Source: Azospirillum sp. RU38E (GTDB lineage: Bacteria; Pseudomonadota; Alphaproteobacteria; Azospirillales; Azospirillaceae). Taken from it: a stretch of 64,000 bases of DNA. This document shows positions 41,055 to 49,632 of this stretch, in pieces. Numbering within the stretch: the first letter of the stretch is position 1; each line of letters begins with the position of its first letter. Made by a program: the position numbers and the translations under genes. The DNA is taken from positions 142,186 to 206,185 of the forward strand of contig NZ_FZOI01000008.1 in assembly GCF_900188385.1 (NCBI RefSeq), read 5' to 3'. The notes below the pieces were generated by a model. The model was not told the DNA's origin, searched no databases, and saw nothing but the letters and a program-made list of their open reading frames with translations.

Positions 41055-41770
41055 GCCGCTTCCCCATCGGCTGCTTCATCATCGGCATCGTCCGCATCGG
41101 CGCTGAACCGGGAGACGTCCAGCACCTGGGCGCCCGGCAGATCGATGGCGCTGTGGGTGGACAGCACCACCATGCCGCCATCGCCCCGGTGCCGCGCCAT
41201 CAGGGCGGCCAGCCGCGCCACCGAGTCGCGGTCCAGGGCAGTGGCCGGTTCATCCAGCAACCACAGGGGCGCATGGGCTGCCGGGGCCAGGGCCAGCCGG
41301 GCCAGATTGACCCGCTTCTTCTGCCCGGCCGACAGGTAGCGGCCGGGCATGTCGGCGATGTGCGACAGCTCCACCTGGGCCAGGGCGGCCTGCGCCCGGC
41401 CCGTGGCATCGGGCAACCCGTCCAGCCCGGCCCAGACGCAGAGATTTTCCAGCGCCGTCAGGGCCGGCTTCACCGCATCCTGGTGGCCGGCATAGCGCAG
41501 CCGGGCGCGATGCGCCTCCATATCCTCGGCAATCGGGCTGTTCTGCCAGAAAAGCCCGCCGGCAAAGGGGCGCGACAGCCCGGCCAGCAGGCGCAGCAGG
41601 CTGGATTTGCCGCTGCCATTATGGCCGACCAGCAGCAGCGCCCCGCCGGCGGCCAGGCTGAATTCCAGCTGGGTGAAAACCAGCCGGGCCCCGCGCAGAC
41701 AGGTGAGCGCGCGCGCTTCCAGCAAGGCGCCCGGTGAAGCGGCGGCAGTGGGGGAAGGGGCGGCACGCAC
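41051..41770 (-). CDS. ccmA: Haem ABC exporter ATP-binding protein CcmA
   Basis: A 239-residue ABC ATPase. Walker A GHNGSGKSSLLR (about 48-59), signature YLSAGQKKRVNLARLAL, Walker B LWLLDEPATALD, and the H-loop STHSAIDLPGAQ are all present; the C-terminus is Asp/Ala-rich. GTG 41770 is the likely start. Forms the cytochrome c maturation exporter with CcmB. Confidence 0.95.
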   Translation of the reverse strand: MRAAPSPTAAASPGALLEARALTCLRGARLVFTQLEFSLAAGGALLLVGHNGSGKSSLLRLLAGLSRPFAGGLFWQNSPIAEDMEAHRARLRYAGHQDAVKPALTALENLCVWAGLDGLPDATGRAQAALAQVELSHIADMPGRYLSAGQKKRVNLARLALAPAAHAPLWLLDEPATALDRDSVARLAALMARHRGDGGMVVLSTHSAIDLPGAQVLDVSRFSADADDADDEAADGEAA

Positions 41771-42112
41771 GATGATCGGTCACTCCGGCAGCGGGGTCGG
41801 GGCCGCACGATGCCAGAAAGGGCGGGGCGGATGCCAGGAAATCCGCCAAAGAAAACGGCCACCGCGGGGGCATCTGCGGTGGCCGAGAATATCACCGGTT
41901 CGGGGCAGAACCGGTTTTGACAAGGGCTGATCCGCTGAGGGGGGCACCTGGGGGCGGCCGAGACGGGGTGTCTCAAAACGCATCGGCATTTCCCAGAACC
42001 TGAGCTGATCGGCCCGTGAGATAAAAATGGGCGGCGAAAGTGGCGAAATTTTGATTTGAATCGCCTGCGTCCCTGATCTGCAGAATTTAATCGAACCGAC
42101 ACAAAAAAGCGC
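41771..42112. other. Intergenic gap between divergent ccmA and the speF leader
   Basis: About 340 bases. I see no supported gene; minus-strand frames here look like noise. An AT-rich stretch near 42040-42120 belongs to the promoter of the decarboxylase leader. Confidence 0.5.
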
Positions 42113-42141
42113 TTTATCCTCACGGGCTTCGGCCCTATATA
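42113..42141 (+). promoter_or_regulatory. Candidate promoter of the speF leader/decarboxylase gene
   Basis: TTTATC (42113-42118), 17 bases, then TATATA (42136-42141). The -35 is weak and the -10 is strong. Transcription would start near 42148, giving a leader of about 390 bases. Confidence 0.45.
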
Positions 42142-42194
42142 GCGCGCATTCGCAGCGCACGTGCCTATGGCCCCCACACCCGTCGCCGCCCGCT

Positions 42195-42423
42195 TTCAAG
42201 GATGAAAGCACATAAAGGTGGATGACGGAGCCGTCGACCCGGTGGGGTTATGCAACGACGTAACGCGTATCCTCGTCCGTCCCTTAAGCAAGGCGGCGAA
42301 TTGGAGGCTACGATGGTACTTGTTGTTGTCGGTGGGCCCGCCGTGCCTGCCCTTCTCCGTCTTTTCAGTCAGCTCCCGGCCTATGGCGTGCGGGGCATTG
42401 CTGGTTCTGTGACCAGTATCTGA
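42195..42423 (+). ncRNA. speF-type leader RNA upstream of the decarboxylase
   Basis: This GC-rich leader before an ornithine/lysine decarboxylase gene has the position and sequence character of the speF RNA motif described from alphaproteobacteria (Corbino et al. 2005; Rfam speF). The stretch from GCATAAAGGTGGATGACGG through ATTGGAGGCTACG to ATGGTACTTGTTGTTG looks strongly conserved in type. It includes stems such as GACGGAGCCGTC. I recognise it by recollection, not by a covariance search, and its ends are approximate. Confidence 0.7.
42313..42423 (+). CDS. Leader peptide in the speF-type leader (36 residues)
   Basis: A strong Shine-Dalgarno (TTGGAGG, five bases) precedes ATG 42313. The frame encodes MVLVVVGGPAVPALLRLF and ends TSI-stop at 42423. 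The stop is about 40 bases before the attenuator hairpin, so translation of this peptide could control folding of the leader, as in amino-acid or polyamine attenuation. The peptide has few Arg codons and no run of one amino acid, so the signal it would sense is unknown. Confidence 0.5.
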   Translation: MVLVVVGGPAVPALLRLFSQLPAYGVRGIAGSVTSI

Positions 42424-42461
42424 CCCGCTTGGGCCGGCCGTTGCGGCACGCTTGAGCGGAA

Positions 42462-42497
42462 CCGGACCCGGGATGGGTCCGGCTGTCACTGTTTTTT
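42462..42497 (+). terminator. Attenuator-like terminator in the decarboxylase leader
   Basis: CCGGACCC-GGGAT-GGGTCCGG followed nine bases later by six T (42492-42497), just before the decarboxylase start. It lies inside the leader, so termination would be conditional. Confidence 0.65.
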
Positions 42498-42538
42498 CCA
42501 CCCGACATCATCCAATTTGCTTGGCCTCGGAGTCCGCG

Positions 42539-43666
42539 ATGACCGAGAAGATCGCCCGTTTCTTTGCCGAACAGTCCCCCGCCACCCCCTGCCTGGTGGT
42601 GGATCTCGACGTCGTGCATGACAATTATGCCAAGCTGGCCGGCGCCATGCCGGACGCGCGGATTTTCTATGCCGTGAAGGCCAATCCGGCCCCGGAAATC
42701 CTGCGCCTGCTGGCGCAGTCCGGTTCCTGCTTTGACACGGCATCGGTGCCGGAAATCCAGTATTGCCTGGAGGCCGGCGCCTCGGCCGACCGCATCTCCT
42801 TCGGCAATACCATCAAGAAGGCAGCCGATATCCGCACCGCCCACCAGCTGGGTGTCAATCTCTTCGCCTTTGACAGCATCGAAGAGCTGGAAAAGATCGC
42901 CGACCATGCGCCGGGGGCGCGCGTCTTCTGCCGCATCCTGACCTCTGGTGAAGGGGCTGACTGGCCGCTGTCGCGCAAGTTCGGCTGTGAACCCGCCATG
43001 GCCAAGGAACTGCTGCTGCAGGCAGCGACCATGAATGTCGTGCCCTATGGCGTCTCCTTCCATGTCGGCAGCCAGCAGCGCGACCTGCGCCAGTGGGATA
43101 TCGCACTGGTCACCTGTGCGGAAATTTTCCGCGCCTGCGAAGAGAAGGGCGTTGCCCTGAAGATGGTCAATATGGGGGGCGGCTTCCCCACCCGTTATCT
43201 GAAGGATGTGCCGACCAGCCAGGCCTATGGCGAGGCGATCAATGAGAGCCTGCGTCGCCATTTCGGCAATCGCATCCCGGAAACCATTATCGAGCCCGGT
43301 CGTGGCATGGTGGGCAATGCCGGCATCATCCAGTCCGAAGTGGTGCTGATCTCCCGCAAATCGGCCAATGACGACAAGCGCTGGGTCTATCTGGATATCG
43401 GCAAGTTCGGTGGCCTGGCGGAAACCATGGATGAGGCCATCAAGTATCCGATCCAGACGGAACGCGATGGCCCGGCCGCCCCGGTGATCCTGGCCGGCCC
43501 CACCTGCGACAGTGCCGATGTGCTCTATGAAAAGGCGGAATATCACCTGCCGGACAGCCTGAAGATCGGCGACAAGGTGACCATTCTGGCCACCGGCGCC
43601 TACACCACCACCTATAGTGCGGTGAATTTCAACGGTTTCTCACCGCTGAAGGCTTACTACATCTGA
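42539..43666 (+). CDS. Ornithine/lysine decarboxylase, fold type III (alanine racemase-like)
   Basis: A 375-residue PLP enzyme of the eukaryotic-type ODC family. Lys47 in FYAVKANP binds PLP; EPGRGMVGNAG and GPTCDSADV (catalytic Cys) are present, as is VNMGGGFPTRY. It produces putrescine and/or cadaverine for polyamine synthesis. Substrate preference cannot be read from the sequence. The ATG at 42539 has CGGAG six bases upstream. It is preceded by a regulatory leader with an attenuator and followed by a strong terminator, so it is a single-gene operon. Confidence 0.95.
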   Translation: MTEKIARFFAEQSPATPCLVVDLDVVHDNYAKLAGAMPDARIFYAVKANPAPEILRLLAQSGSCFDTASVPEIQYCLEAGASADRISFGNTIKKAADIRTAHQLGVNLFAFDSIEELEKIADHAPGARVFCRILTSGEGADWPLSRKFGCEPAMAKELLLQAATMNVVPYGVSFHVGSQQRDLRQWDIALVTCAEIFRACEEKGVALKMVNMGGGFPTRYLKDVPTSQAYGEAINESLRRHFGNRIPETIIEPGRGMVGNAGIIQSEVVLISRKSANDDKRWVYLDIGKFGGLAETMDEAIKYPIQTERDGPAAPVILAGPTCDSADVLYEKAEYHLPDSLKIGDKVTILATGAYTTTYSAVNFNGFSPLKAYYI

Positions 43667-43696
43667 TCAGGGACCTTATACCCGATCTGGTTACGC

Positions 43697-43730
43697 GCAC
43701 AGGCCGCCCCACAAGGCGGCCTGTGCTTTT
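43697..43730 (+). terminator. Rho-independent terminator after the decarboxylase gene
   Basis: GCACAGGCCGCC-CCACAA-GGCGGCCTGTGC, a 12-bp stem, followed by TTTT. Confidence 0.93.
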
Positions 43731-43947
43731 ATGTGCAAACGTTCATAATTTAGGCAGGTTTGGCGCAACTGCGTATTTATTTTGCAACACTCGGCGGGAT
43801 TGTTGCACAGCAATATAACGGCATCTGGCCGTTCAGTGAACAAACCTACATATTTCGGTTGTCTTGGTCCGGCCCCTGGCAGAGTGGCATCGCTTTTGCT
43901 GATGTGCGGACGGACCCTAAACATAATGCCTCATAATGGAGTGGTTC

Positions 43948-44640
43948 ATGCGTTTCTCCCGGTTGCTCGCCTCCACGGCCGTTATTGCCCTGATGTTCGC
44001 CGGCGCGTCCGCGGCCCAGGCTGAATCCCCGTTCACCTTCTCCGGCTCCGCGGCCATCACCTCCGATTACGTGTTCCGTGGCTTCAGCCAGACGGGTGAA
44101 GACCCTGCCTTCCAGGCCGGCCTGACCGTCAACCATGAAAGCGGCTTCTTCGTTGGCGCCTGGGGCTCCAATGTCGATTTCGGCACCGACGCCGATGTCG
44201 AACTGGATGTGTTTGGCGGCTATACCAACACGGTGGATAACCTGACCTATACGGTTACCGCCCTCTATTACACCTATCCGGGTGCGGACAGCGATCTGAA
44301 GTATGATTACTTCGAGGCGGGTCTGGATCTGGCCTATGCCATCGACAAGCTGACCCTGACCGGCAAGGTCTATTACTCGCCGAAATTCTTCGGCACGGCG
44401 GGCGGCAATGCCTGGTACCTGTCGCCGGGCTTCAGCTTTGCTGTGACCGACATGATCTCGATCAACAGCGCCATCGGCTTCAACGAGCTGGAAAACGGCA
44501 CCGACTATAAGGACTGGAGCGCCGGTGTGGCCCTGAAGTTCGCGCCGTTCACCGTTGATCTGAAGTATATCGACACCGACGTGAAGGGCGACAAGAACGC
44601 CGATTCGCGCTTTGTGGCGTCCCTGACCTACGCCTTCTGA
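43948..44640 (+). CDS. TorF-family outer-membrane protein
   Basis: A 230-residue small outer-membrane barrel. The signal peptide MRFSRLLASTAVIALMFAG ends at AQAE. The mature start FTFSGSAAITSDYVFRGFSQTGEDPAFQAGL is the signature of the TIGR02001/TorF family, and the protein ends in Tyr-Ala-Phe (LTYAF). The ATG at 43948 has GGAG six bases upstream, so it is preferred to ATG 43936. The function of the family is uncertain; nutrient uptake is often suggested. Confidence 0.92.
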   Translation: MRFSRLLASTAVIALMFAGASAAQAESPFTFSGSAAITSDYVFRGFSQTGEDPAFQAGLTVNHESGFFVGAWGSNVDFGTDADVELDVFGGYTNTVDNLTYTVTALYYTYPGADSDLKYDYFEAGLDLAYAIDKLTLTGKVYYSPKFFGTAGGNAWYLSPGFSFAVTDMISINSAIGFNELENGTDYKDWSAGVALKFAPFTVDLKYIDTDVKGDKNADSRFVASLTYAF

Positions 44641-44694
44641 TCGGGCGTCGTTTATCAAGGGTGCCGTGGCACCCCCATCAAATGGTCCAGGAAG

Positions 44695-44724
44695 CGGCCG
44701 GCCCCTTATCGGGCCGGCCGTTTG
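44695..44724 (+). terminator. Rho-independent terminator after TorF
   Basis: CGGCCGGCCC-CTTATC-GGGCCGGCCG followed by TTTG. A smaller hairpin GGGTGCC-GT-GGCACCC lies upstream at 44659-44674. Confidence 0.75.
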
Positions 44725-44730
44725 CTATTC

Positions 44731-44884
44731 TACCAATCTCCCTTGATCGGAACGATCAAGGGAGATTTCGCGTTCCCTCAGTCGCCGGGCGGGCGCATCC
44801 GCGCCCTTGGCTTACGCGGGCACGTGCCCGCGGGCCGGCAGTCGCCGGCCTTCAACCCGCCTAAAGCTTAACCTTTAGGCGGGC
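44731..44884 (-). repeat. Family A repeat, copy 8 (full length, reverse orientation)
   Basis: Plus-strand reading: TACC, hairpin 2 AATCTCCCTTGATC-GGAAC-GATCAAGGGAGATT, linker TTCGCGTTCCCTCAGTCGCC, stem 3 GGGCGC-ATCC-GCGCCC, linker TTGGCTTACGCG, stem 2 CGCGGGC-ACGT-GCCCGCG, stem 1 GGCCGGC-AGTC-GCCGGCC, and hairpin 1 CCCGCCTAAAG-CTTAAC-CTTTAGGCGGG. All seven modules are intact. It lies between convergent torF and nth. Confidence 0.9.
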
Positions 44885-44886
44885 TG

Positions 44887-45570
44887 CTACTCCCTCGCCA
44901 GCGTCTTGGCCGGGTAATCGCAGAGGTCGTGCACCGGGCAGACGGGGCAATCCGGCTTGCGGGCCTTGCAGATGTAACGGCCATGCAGGATCAGCCAATG
45001 ATGGGCGTGCAGCCGATAGGTCTTGGGCACCCGTTTCAGCAGGGCCTGTTCCACCGCCTCCACATCCTTGCCCGGCGCCAGCCCGGTGCGGTTGGAGACG
45101 CGGAAAATATGCGTGTCGACGGCGATGGTCGGCTCCCCAAAGGCGGTGTTCAGCACCACATTGGCCGTCTTGCGGCCCACACCCGGCAATTCCTCCAGAT
45201 CCTCCCGCCGCTTCGGCACCTCCCCGCCATGTTTTTCCAACAATATCTGCGACAGGCGGATGACATTGGCGGCCTTGGTCTTGAACAGGCCGATGGTCTT
45301 CACATGGTCGCGCACCGTGGCCTCACCCAGTGCCACCATAGCGGCGGGGTTGTCGGCCAGGGCGAACAGGGCCTTTGTTGCCTTGTTCACCCCCACATCG
45401 GTGGCCTGGGCGGATAAAACCACCGCCACCAGCAGCGTATAGGGGTTGGAATATGCCAGTTCTGTCTGCGGATGCGGGTTGCTGGCGGACAGGCGGCGGA
45501 AAAATTCGTCGATGGCGGCGCGCTTCAAGGCTGGCATCCGGGGGCGGTCACGGGGGGTGAGGGGCACCAT
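44887..45570 (-). CDS. nth: Endonuclease III
   Basis: A 227-residue DNA glycosylase/AP lyase of base-excision repair. It has the helix-hairpin-helix ELPGVGRKTANVVLNTAF with catalytic Lys in that region, the catalytic Asp in VDTHIFRVSNR, and the iron-sulfur ligands CKARKPDCPVCPVHDLC. Start 45570 (MVPLTPRDRPRM) was chosen; 45594 and 45537 are alternatives. Confidence 0.96.
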   Translation of the reverse strand: MVPLTPRDRPRMPALKRAAIDEFFRRLSASNPHPQTELAYSNPYTLLVAVVLSAQATDVGVNKATKALFALADNPAAMVALGEATVRDHVKTIGLFKTKAANVIRLSQILLEKHGGEVPKRREDLEELPGVGRKTANVVLNTAFGEPTIAVDTHIFRVSNRTGLAPGKDVEAVEQALLKRVPKTYRLHAHHWLILHGRYICKARKPDCPVCPVHDLCDYPAKTLARE

Positions 45571-45639
45571 AGCCAGCCCCGGCGGTACCCGCAATTATCC
45601 CCGTTGCCCTGGAATATCGCTCCGCTATATTTTGGCCTG

Positions 45640-46197
45640 ATGAATGATGCAGCGCCCGATCTTTCCCGCCCACCGGACAGGGATGCCAGCGCCGGGGAGA
45701 CATTGACCCCGGTGGAGGAGCATGTGTTTTTCCATGCCACCATCCATCCCCATCGCAGCCTCGGCCCCAAGGGGTTTCGCCGCCTGATGGCCTGTGTGGC
45801 GGCGGCCAGCACGGCCGTGGGGCTGGCCTTTTTCCTCAGTGGGGCCTGGCCAATCGTCGGCTTCATGGGGCTGGATGTGCTGCTGCTCTATCTGGCCTTC
45901 AAGGCCAGTTACCGCAGTGCGGCCGATTATGAACGGGTGGAACTCACCAGCAGCCGGCTGCTGGTGGAACGGGTGCAGGCCAAGCGGCGGTTGCGCTGGA
46001 GTTTCCAGCCCACCTGGCTGCGCGTCAGCCTGGAAGAACCGCCGGGCCATCACAGCCAGATCACGCTGTCTTCCCATGGGCGGCATCTGGTGGTGGGGCG
46101 GGCGCTGTCCCCGCCGGAACGCCAGGATTTCGCCAACGCCCTGCGCGCCGCCCTGCACCGCTGCCGGCATCCGCATCTGGAAGAATTGTCGGTATAA
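45640..46197 (+). CDS. DUF2244 membrane protein
   Basis: A 185-residue protein with HATIHPHRSLGPKGFRRLMA, then a pair of transmembrane helices (about 50-90, ACVAAASTAVGLAFFLSGAWPIVGFMGLDVLLLYLAF), and a cytoplasmic C-terminal domain ending in a His-rich segment (LHRCRHPHLEELSV). This is the DUF2244 pattern common in alphaproteobacteria, sometimes linked with cytochrome oxidase loci; function unknown. Its stop TAA is fused to a degenerate family A copy. Confidence 0.88.
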   Translation: MNDAAPDLSRPPDRDASAGETLTPVEEHVFFHATIHPHRSLGPKGFRRLMACVAAASTAVGLAFFLSGAWPIVGFMGLDVLLLYLAFKASYRSAADYERVELTSSRLLVERVQAKRRLRWSFQPTWLRVSLEEPPGHHSQITLSSHGRHLVVGRALSPPERQDFANALRAALHRCRHPHLEELSV

Positions 46198-46199
46198 TC

Positions 46200-46275
46200 G
46201 CCAAGGGCGCGGATGCGTCTGCCCGGTGCTTGAGGGAAAATGTAAAAACCAAGGGACATGGCACCCTGTCCCCTC
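46200..46275 (+). repeat. Family A repeat, fragment (stem 3 and hairpin 2)
   Basis: GCCAAGGGCGCGGATGCGTC (linker and stem 3, decayed), GCCCGGTGCTTGAGGGAAA (conserved linker) and the degenerate hairpin ACCAAGGGACATG-GCACC-CTGTCCCCT. It starts three bases past the stop of the DUF2244 gene. Confidence 0.65.
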
Positions 46276-46356
46276 CGGCACTGGTCAGGGGGAATGCTTG
46301 CCCTTATGGTCCGCCCCGCCTTTCCCGCCACTTCTCTCGCGCCAGGGCCGACAACC

Positions 46357-47652
46357 ATGATCCCCCGCTATTCCCGCCCCGAAATGACCCGCATCTGGGA
46401 ACCGGAAAACCGGTTCCGCATCTGGTTCGAAATCGAGGCCCATGCCTGCGATGCGCAGGCCAAGCTGGGGGTGATCCCCGCCGAGGCCGCCAAGGCCGTG
46501 TGGGAGCGCGGGGCCTGGGAGATCGACCGCATCGACGAGATCGAGCGCGAGACCAAGCACGACGTCATCGCGTTTTTGACCAATCTGGCCGAACATGTCG
46601 GGCCGGAAGCGCGCTTCGTCCACCAGGGCATGACCAGCTCCGACGTGCTGGATACCTGTCTGGCCGTGCAGCTGACCCAGGCCGCCGACCTGCTGCTGGC
46701 CGATCTGGACAAGCTGCTGGACGCGCTGAAGCGCCGGTCCCTGGAACATAAATACACGCCCACCATCGGCCGCAGCCACGGCATCCATGCCGAGCCGACG
46801 ACGTTCGGCGTGAAGCTGGCCGGCCATTACGCGGCCTTTGCCCGCAACCGCAAGCGCCTGGAAGCAGCGCGCGCCGAGATTGCCACCTGCGCCATTTCCG
46901 GTGCCGTCGGTACCTTCGCCAATATCGACCCGTTCGTTGAAGAATATGTGGCGGAAAAGCTGGGTCTGGCGGTGGAGCCACATTCCACCCAGGTGATCCC
47001 GCGTGACCGCCATGCCATGTTCTTCGCCACGCTGGGCGTCATCGCCGCGTCGCTGGACAATCTGGCCACCGAAGTCCGCCATTTGCAGCGGTCCGAAGTG
47101 CGCGAGGCGGAGGAATATTTCTCCCCCGGCCAGAAGGGCTCCAGCGCCATGCCGCACAAGCGCAACCCGGTGCTGTCGGAAAACCTGTCGGGCCTGAGCC
47201 GTATCGTGCGCGGCTATGTCACCCCGGCTTTGGAGAATGTGACCCTGTGGCATGAACGGGATATCTCCCACTCCTCCGTCGAACGCATGATCGGCCCCGA
47301 CGCCACCGTGACACTTGATTTCGCGCTGGCCCGCGCCACCGGTCTGGTGGAAAAGCTGGTCGTGTACCCGGAAAATCTGCAGAAGAACCTGGATATGCTG
47401 GGTGGCCTGCATAATTCCCAGCGCGTGCTGCTGGCCCTGACCCAGGCGGGGATGAGCCGCGAGGACGCCTATCGCGCCGTGCAGCGCAATGCCATGCCGG
47501 TCTGGCTGGAAGGCAAGGATTTCCGCACCATGCTGAAATCCGACGCCGATGTGGTGCAGCATCTGGGCGAAGCGCAGATCGATGATGTGTTCGATCTGGC
47601 CTATCACACCAAACATGCGGACACGATTTTCCGCCGCGTGTTTGGGGAGTAA
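46357..47652 (+). CDS. purB: Adenylosuccinate lyase
   Basis: A 431-residue lyase acting twice in purine synthesis (SAICAR to AICAR, adenylosuccinate to AMP). It belongs to the fumarase/aspartase superfamily: signature GSSAMPHKRNP is near 262-272, with TSSDVLDT and TIGRSHGIHAEPTTFG upstream. The open frame extends 99 bases upstream, but ATG 46357 (MIPRYSRPEMTRIWEPENRF) is the conserved start. A strong terminator follows. Confidence 0.98.
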   Translation: MIPRYSRPEMTRIWEPENRFRIWFEIEAHACDAQAKLGVIPAEAAKAVWERGAWEIDRIDEIERETKHDVIAFLTNLAEHVGPEARFVHQGMTSSDVLDTCLAVQLTQAADLLLADLDKLLDALKRRSLEHKYTPTIGRSHGIHAEPTTFGVKLAGHYAAFARNRKRLEAARAEIATCAISGAVGTFANIDPFVEEYVAEKLGLAVEPHSTQVIPRDRHAMFFATLGVIAASLDNLATEVRHLQRSEVREAEEYFSPGQKGSSAMPHKRNPVLSENLSGLSRIVRGYVTPALENVTLWHERDISHSSVERMIGPDATVTLDFALARATGLVEKLVVYPENLQKNLDMLGGLHNSQRVLLALTQAGMSREDAYRAVQRNAMPVWLEGKDFRTMLKSDADVVQHLGEAQIDDVFDLAYHTKHADTIFRRVFGE

Positions 47653-47658
47653 GTGTAA

Positions 47659-47688
47659 GGGGGGCGGTCATTCGCCCCCCTTTTTTTT
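47659..47688 (+). terminator. Rho-independent terminator after purB
   Basis: GGGGGGCG-GTCATT-CGCCCCCC followed by eight T. Confidence 0.93.
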
Positions 47689-47708
47689 CTTGCGGTGTGG
47701 GTGGCCTC

Positions 47709-48464
47709 TCAGCCCCGGCCGGTCAGCCCCTGCAGCAGGCCCTTGGGCGTGTCGGTGAACAGGCCTTTGACGCCCCAGGTGAACAGGCGGCGCGCCTCTT
47801 CCACCTCATTCACCGTATAGGCCAGCACCGGGCGGCCGGTGGCGCGGTAGGCGGCGATGCTTTCCGCACTTTCCCGTTTCGCATTGATATTGATGGTGGT
47901 GACGTCCAGCCGGTCGGCAATCTCCGCCCAATCGGCCGGCACCTCATCCATCAGGTAACCGCGCGGCCAGTGCGGTGCCACGGTTTTCGCCATTTCCAGC
48001 GCTTCCACCGAAAAGCTGCTGATCAGCGGCGGCGGCCGGTTGGCCGGCCACAGGCCCAGCGCCAGCGACAGGGCAATGCCCGCCGTCTGTTCATCGCGGC
48101 CGGGGCAGGGCTTGATCTCCAGGTTCAGGCCCAGATCCAGCAGGCTGGCCGCCTGGATCGCCTCCGCCAGGGTCGGCACCTTTTCGCCGCGAAATTCGGG
48201 GCTGAACCAGGAACCGGCATCCAGTTTGCGCAGATCGACGAAATCAATCTGCGCCGCCGGGCCATGCCCGTTGGTGGTGCGGTCCAGATCATCATCATGC
48301 AGCAGCACGGGCACGCCGTCCGCTGTCAGCTTCACATCCAGCTCCACCCACAGCGCGCCCTGCAATGCGGCGGTGCGCATCCCGGAGAGCGTGTTTTCCG
48401 GGGCATGGCGGGCGGCACCGCGATGGCCGATCAGGCGGGGGATGGAGGGGGCGGCGGCGGTCAT
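47709..48464 (-). CDS. Glycerophosphodiester phosphodiesterase
   Basis: A 251-residue cytoplasmic enzyme, the second of this family in the window. HRGAARHAPENT with the catalytic His, the metal ligands in ELDVKLTADGVPVLLHDDDLDR, and EIKPCPGRDEQT (Lys of the active site) are all present. No signal peptide. It sits eight bases downstream of aroB on the same strand and is probably cotranscribed with it, which is not a usual partnership. Confidence 0.93.
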   Translation of the reverse strand: MTAAAPSIPRLIGHRGAARHAPENTLSGMRTAALQGALWVELDVKLTADGVPVLLHDDDLDRTTNGHGPAAQIDFVDLRKLDAGSWFSPEFRGEKVPTLAEAIQAASLLDLGLNLEIKPCPGRDEQTAGIALSLALGLWPANRPPPLISSFSVEALEMAKTVAPHWPRGYLMDEVPADWAEIADRLDVTTININAKRESAESIAAYRATGRPVLAYTVNEVEEARRLFTWGVKGLFTDTPKGLLQGLTGRG

Positions 48465-48471
48465 CGCGCCT

Positions 48472-49602
48472 TCACCCGGCCAGGGAGGCGGCGAAGACCG
48501 CCTTCACATCATCCAGCGCCACATCGGCGCAGCGAAAGGCCTTGCCGATGCCGCGCGCCAGGATGAAGGTGACGCGGCCATCCTTCACCTTCTTGTCCTT
48601 GGCCGTATGGGCCAGCAGCTTTTCCGCCGTCCAGGTGCCGCCGCCCAGATGCGCCGCCGTCACCGGCAGGCCGACGGCAGCCAGATGCGCGCGGGCGCGG
48701 GCGGCATCCTCGGCCGGGCACAGGCCCATGCGCACCGACAGGTCAAACGCCATCACCATGCCGATGGCAACGGCTTCGCCATGCAGCAGGGCGTCGCCAT
48801 AACCGGCCTCCGCCTCCAGCGCATGGCCGAATGTGTGGCCCAGATTTAGCAGCTCGCGCAGGCCCGATTCCTTTTCGTCCTGCGCCACGATGGCGGCCTT
48901 GGCCAGACAGGAGACACGGATGGCCTCTGCCAGCAGGGCGGGATCACCATCAACGATGGCCTGGCCCTGTTCTTCCAGCCATTGGAAGAAGCCGGGATTG
49001 TCGATCAGCCCGTATTTCACCACCTCCGCATAGCCGGCCAGCACTTCGCGTTTCGGCAGGGTGGCCAGCGTGTCGGTATCGGCCAGCACCAGACGCGGCT
49101 GGTGGAAGGCGCCGATCAGGTTCTTGCCATGGCGGCTGTTGATGCCGGTCTTGCCGCCCACAGAACTGTCAACCTGACTCAGCAGGGTGGTTGGCACCTG
49201 GATGAAATCCAGCCCGCGCAGCGCGATGGCGGCGGCGAAGCCGCCCAGGTCGCCCACCACGCCGCCGCCCAGCGCCACCAGCACCGTCTTGCGCTCAATC
49301 CCGCGCGACAGCAGCGCGTCCATCACCTCGCCCAGGCGGGACATCTCCTTCGATGCCTCCCCCGCCGGCACCACCACCGGTTCCAGCACCCGGGCGCCGC
49401 TGGCAGCCAGCGAGGCCAATAGCGGCGACAGGTGCCGTTCGGCTACATGGCTGTCGGTCAGCACCACCAGCGGCCGGCCCGGCACCACCGCCTGGATCAG
49501 CGCGCCGGCATCGGCCAGCAGGCCGGCACCGATATGGATGTCATAGGCGCGGTCATCCAAGGCGACGGGAACGATGCAGCGGTTGGTGCTGGGGTGCGAC
49601 AT
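48472..49602 (-). CDS. aroB: 3-dehydroquinate synthase
   Basis: A 376-residue NAD- and metal-dependent enzyme converting DAHP to 3-dehydroquinate in the shikimate pathway. The motifs GGGVVGDLGGFAAA, QVPTTLLSQVDSSVGGKTGINSRHGKNLIGAFHQP and metal ligands around LNLGHTFGHALE are present. Between aroK and aroB (same strand) lies the small membrane gene at 49633-49803. Confidence 0.98.
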   Translation of the reverse strand: MSHPSTNRCIVPVALDDRAYDIHIGAGLLADAGALIQAVVPGRPLVVLTDSHVAERHLSPLLASLAASGARVLEPVVVPAGEASKEMSRLGEVMDALLSRGIERKTVLVALGGGVVGDLGGFAAAIALRGLDFIQVPTTLLSQVDSSVGGKTGINSRHGKNLIGAFHQPRLVLADTDTLATLPKREVLAGYAEVVKYGLIDNPGFFQWLEEQGQAIVDGDPALLAEAIRVSCLAKAAIVAQDEKESGLRELLNLGHTFGHALEAEAGYGDALLHGEAVAIGMVMAFDLSVRMGLCPAEDAARARAHLAAVGLPVTAAHLGGGTWTAEKLLAHTAKDKKVKDGRVTFILARGIGKAFRCADVALDDVKAVFAASLAG

Positions 49603-49632
49603 GGGAAGATACTTTCCAGGGGGTAGGGCTGA

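Noticed and set aside
41780..42211. 143-codon minus-strand frame upstream of ccmA
   Set aside because: Covers the promoter and leader of the decarboxylase gene and lacks recognisable sequence or ribosome site.
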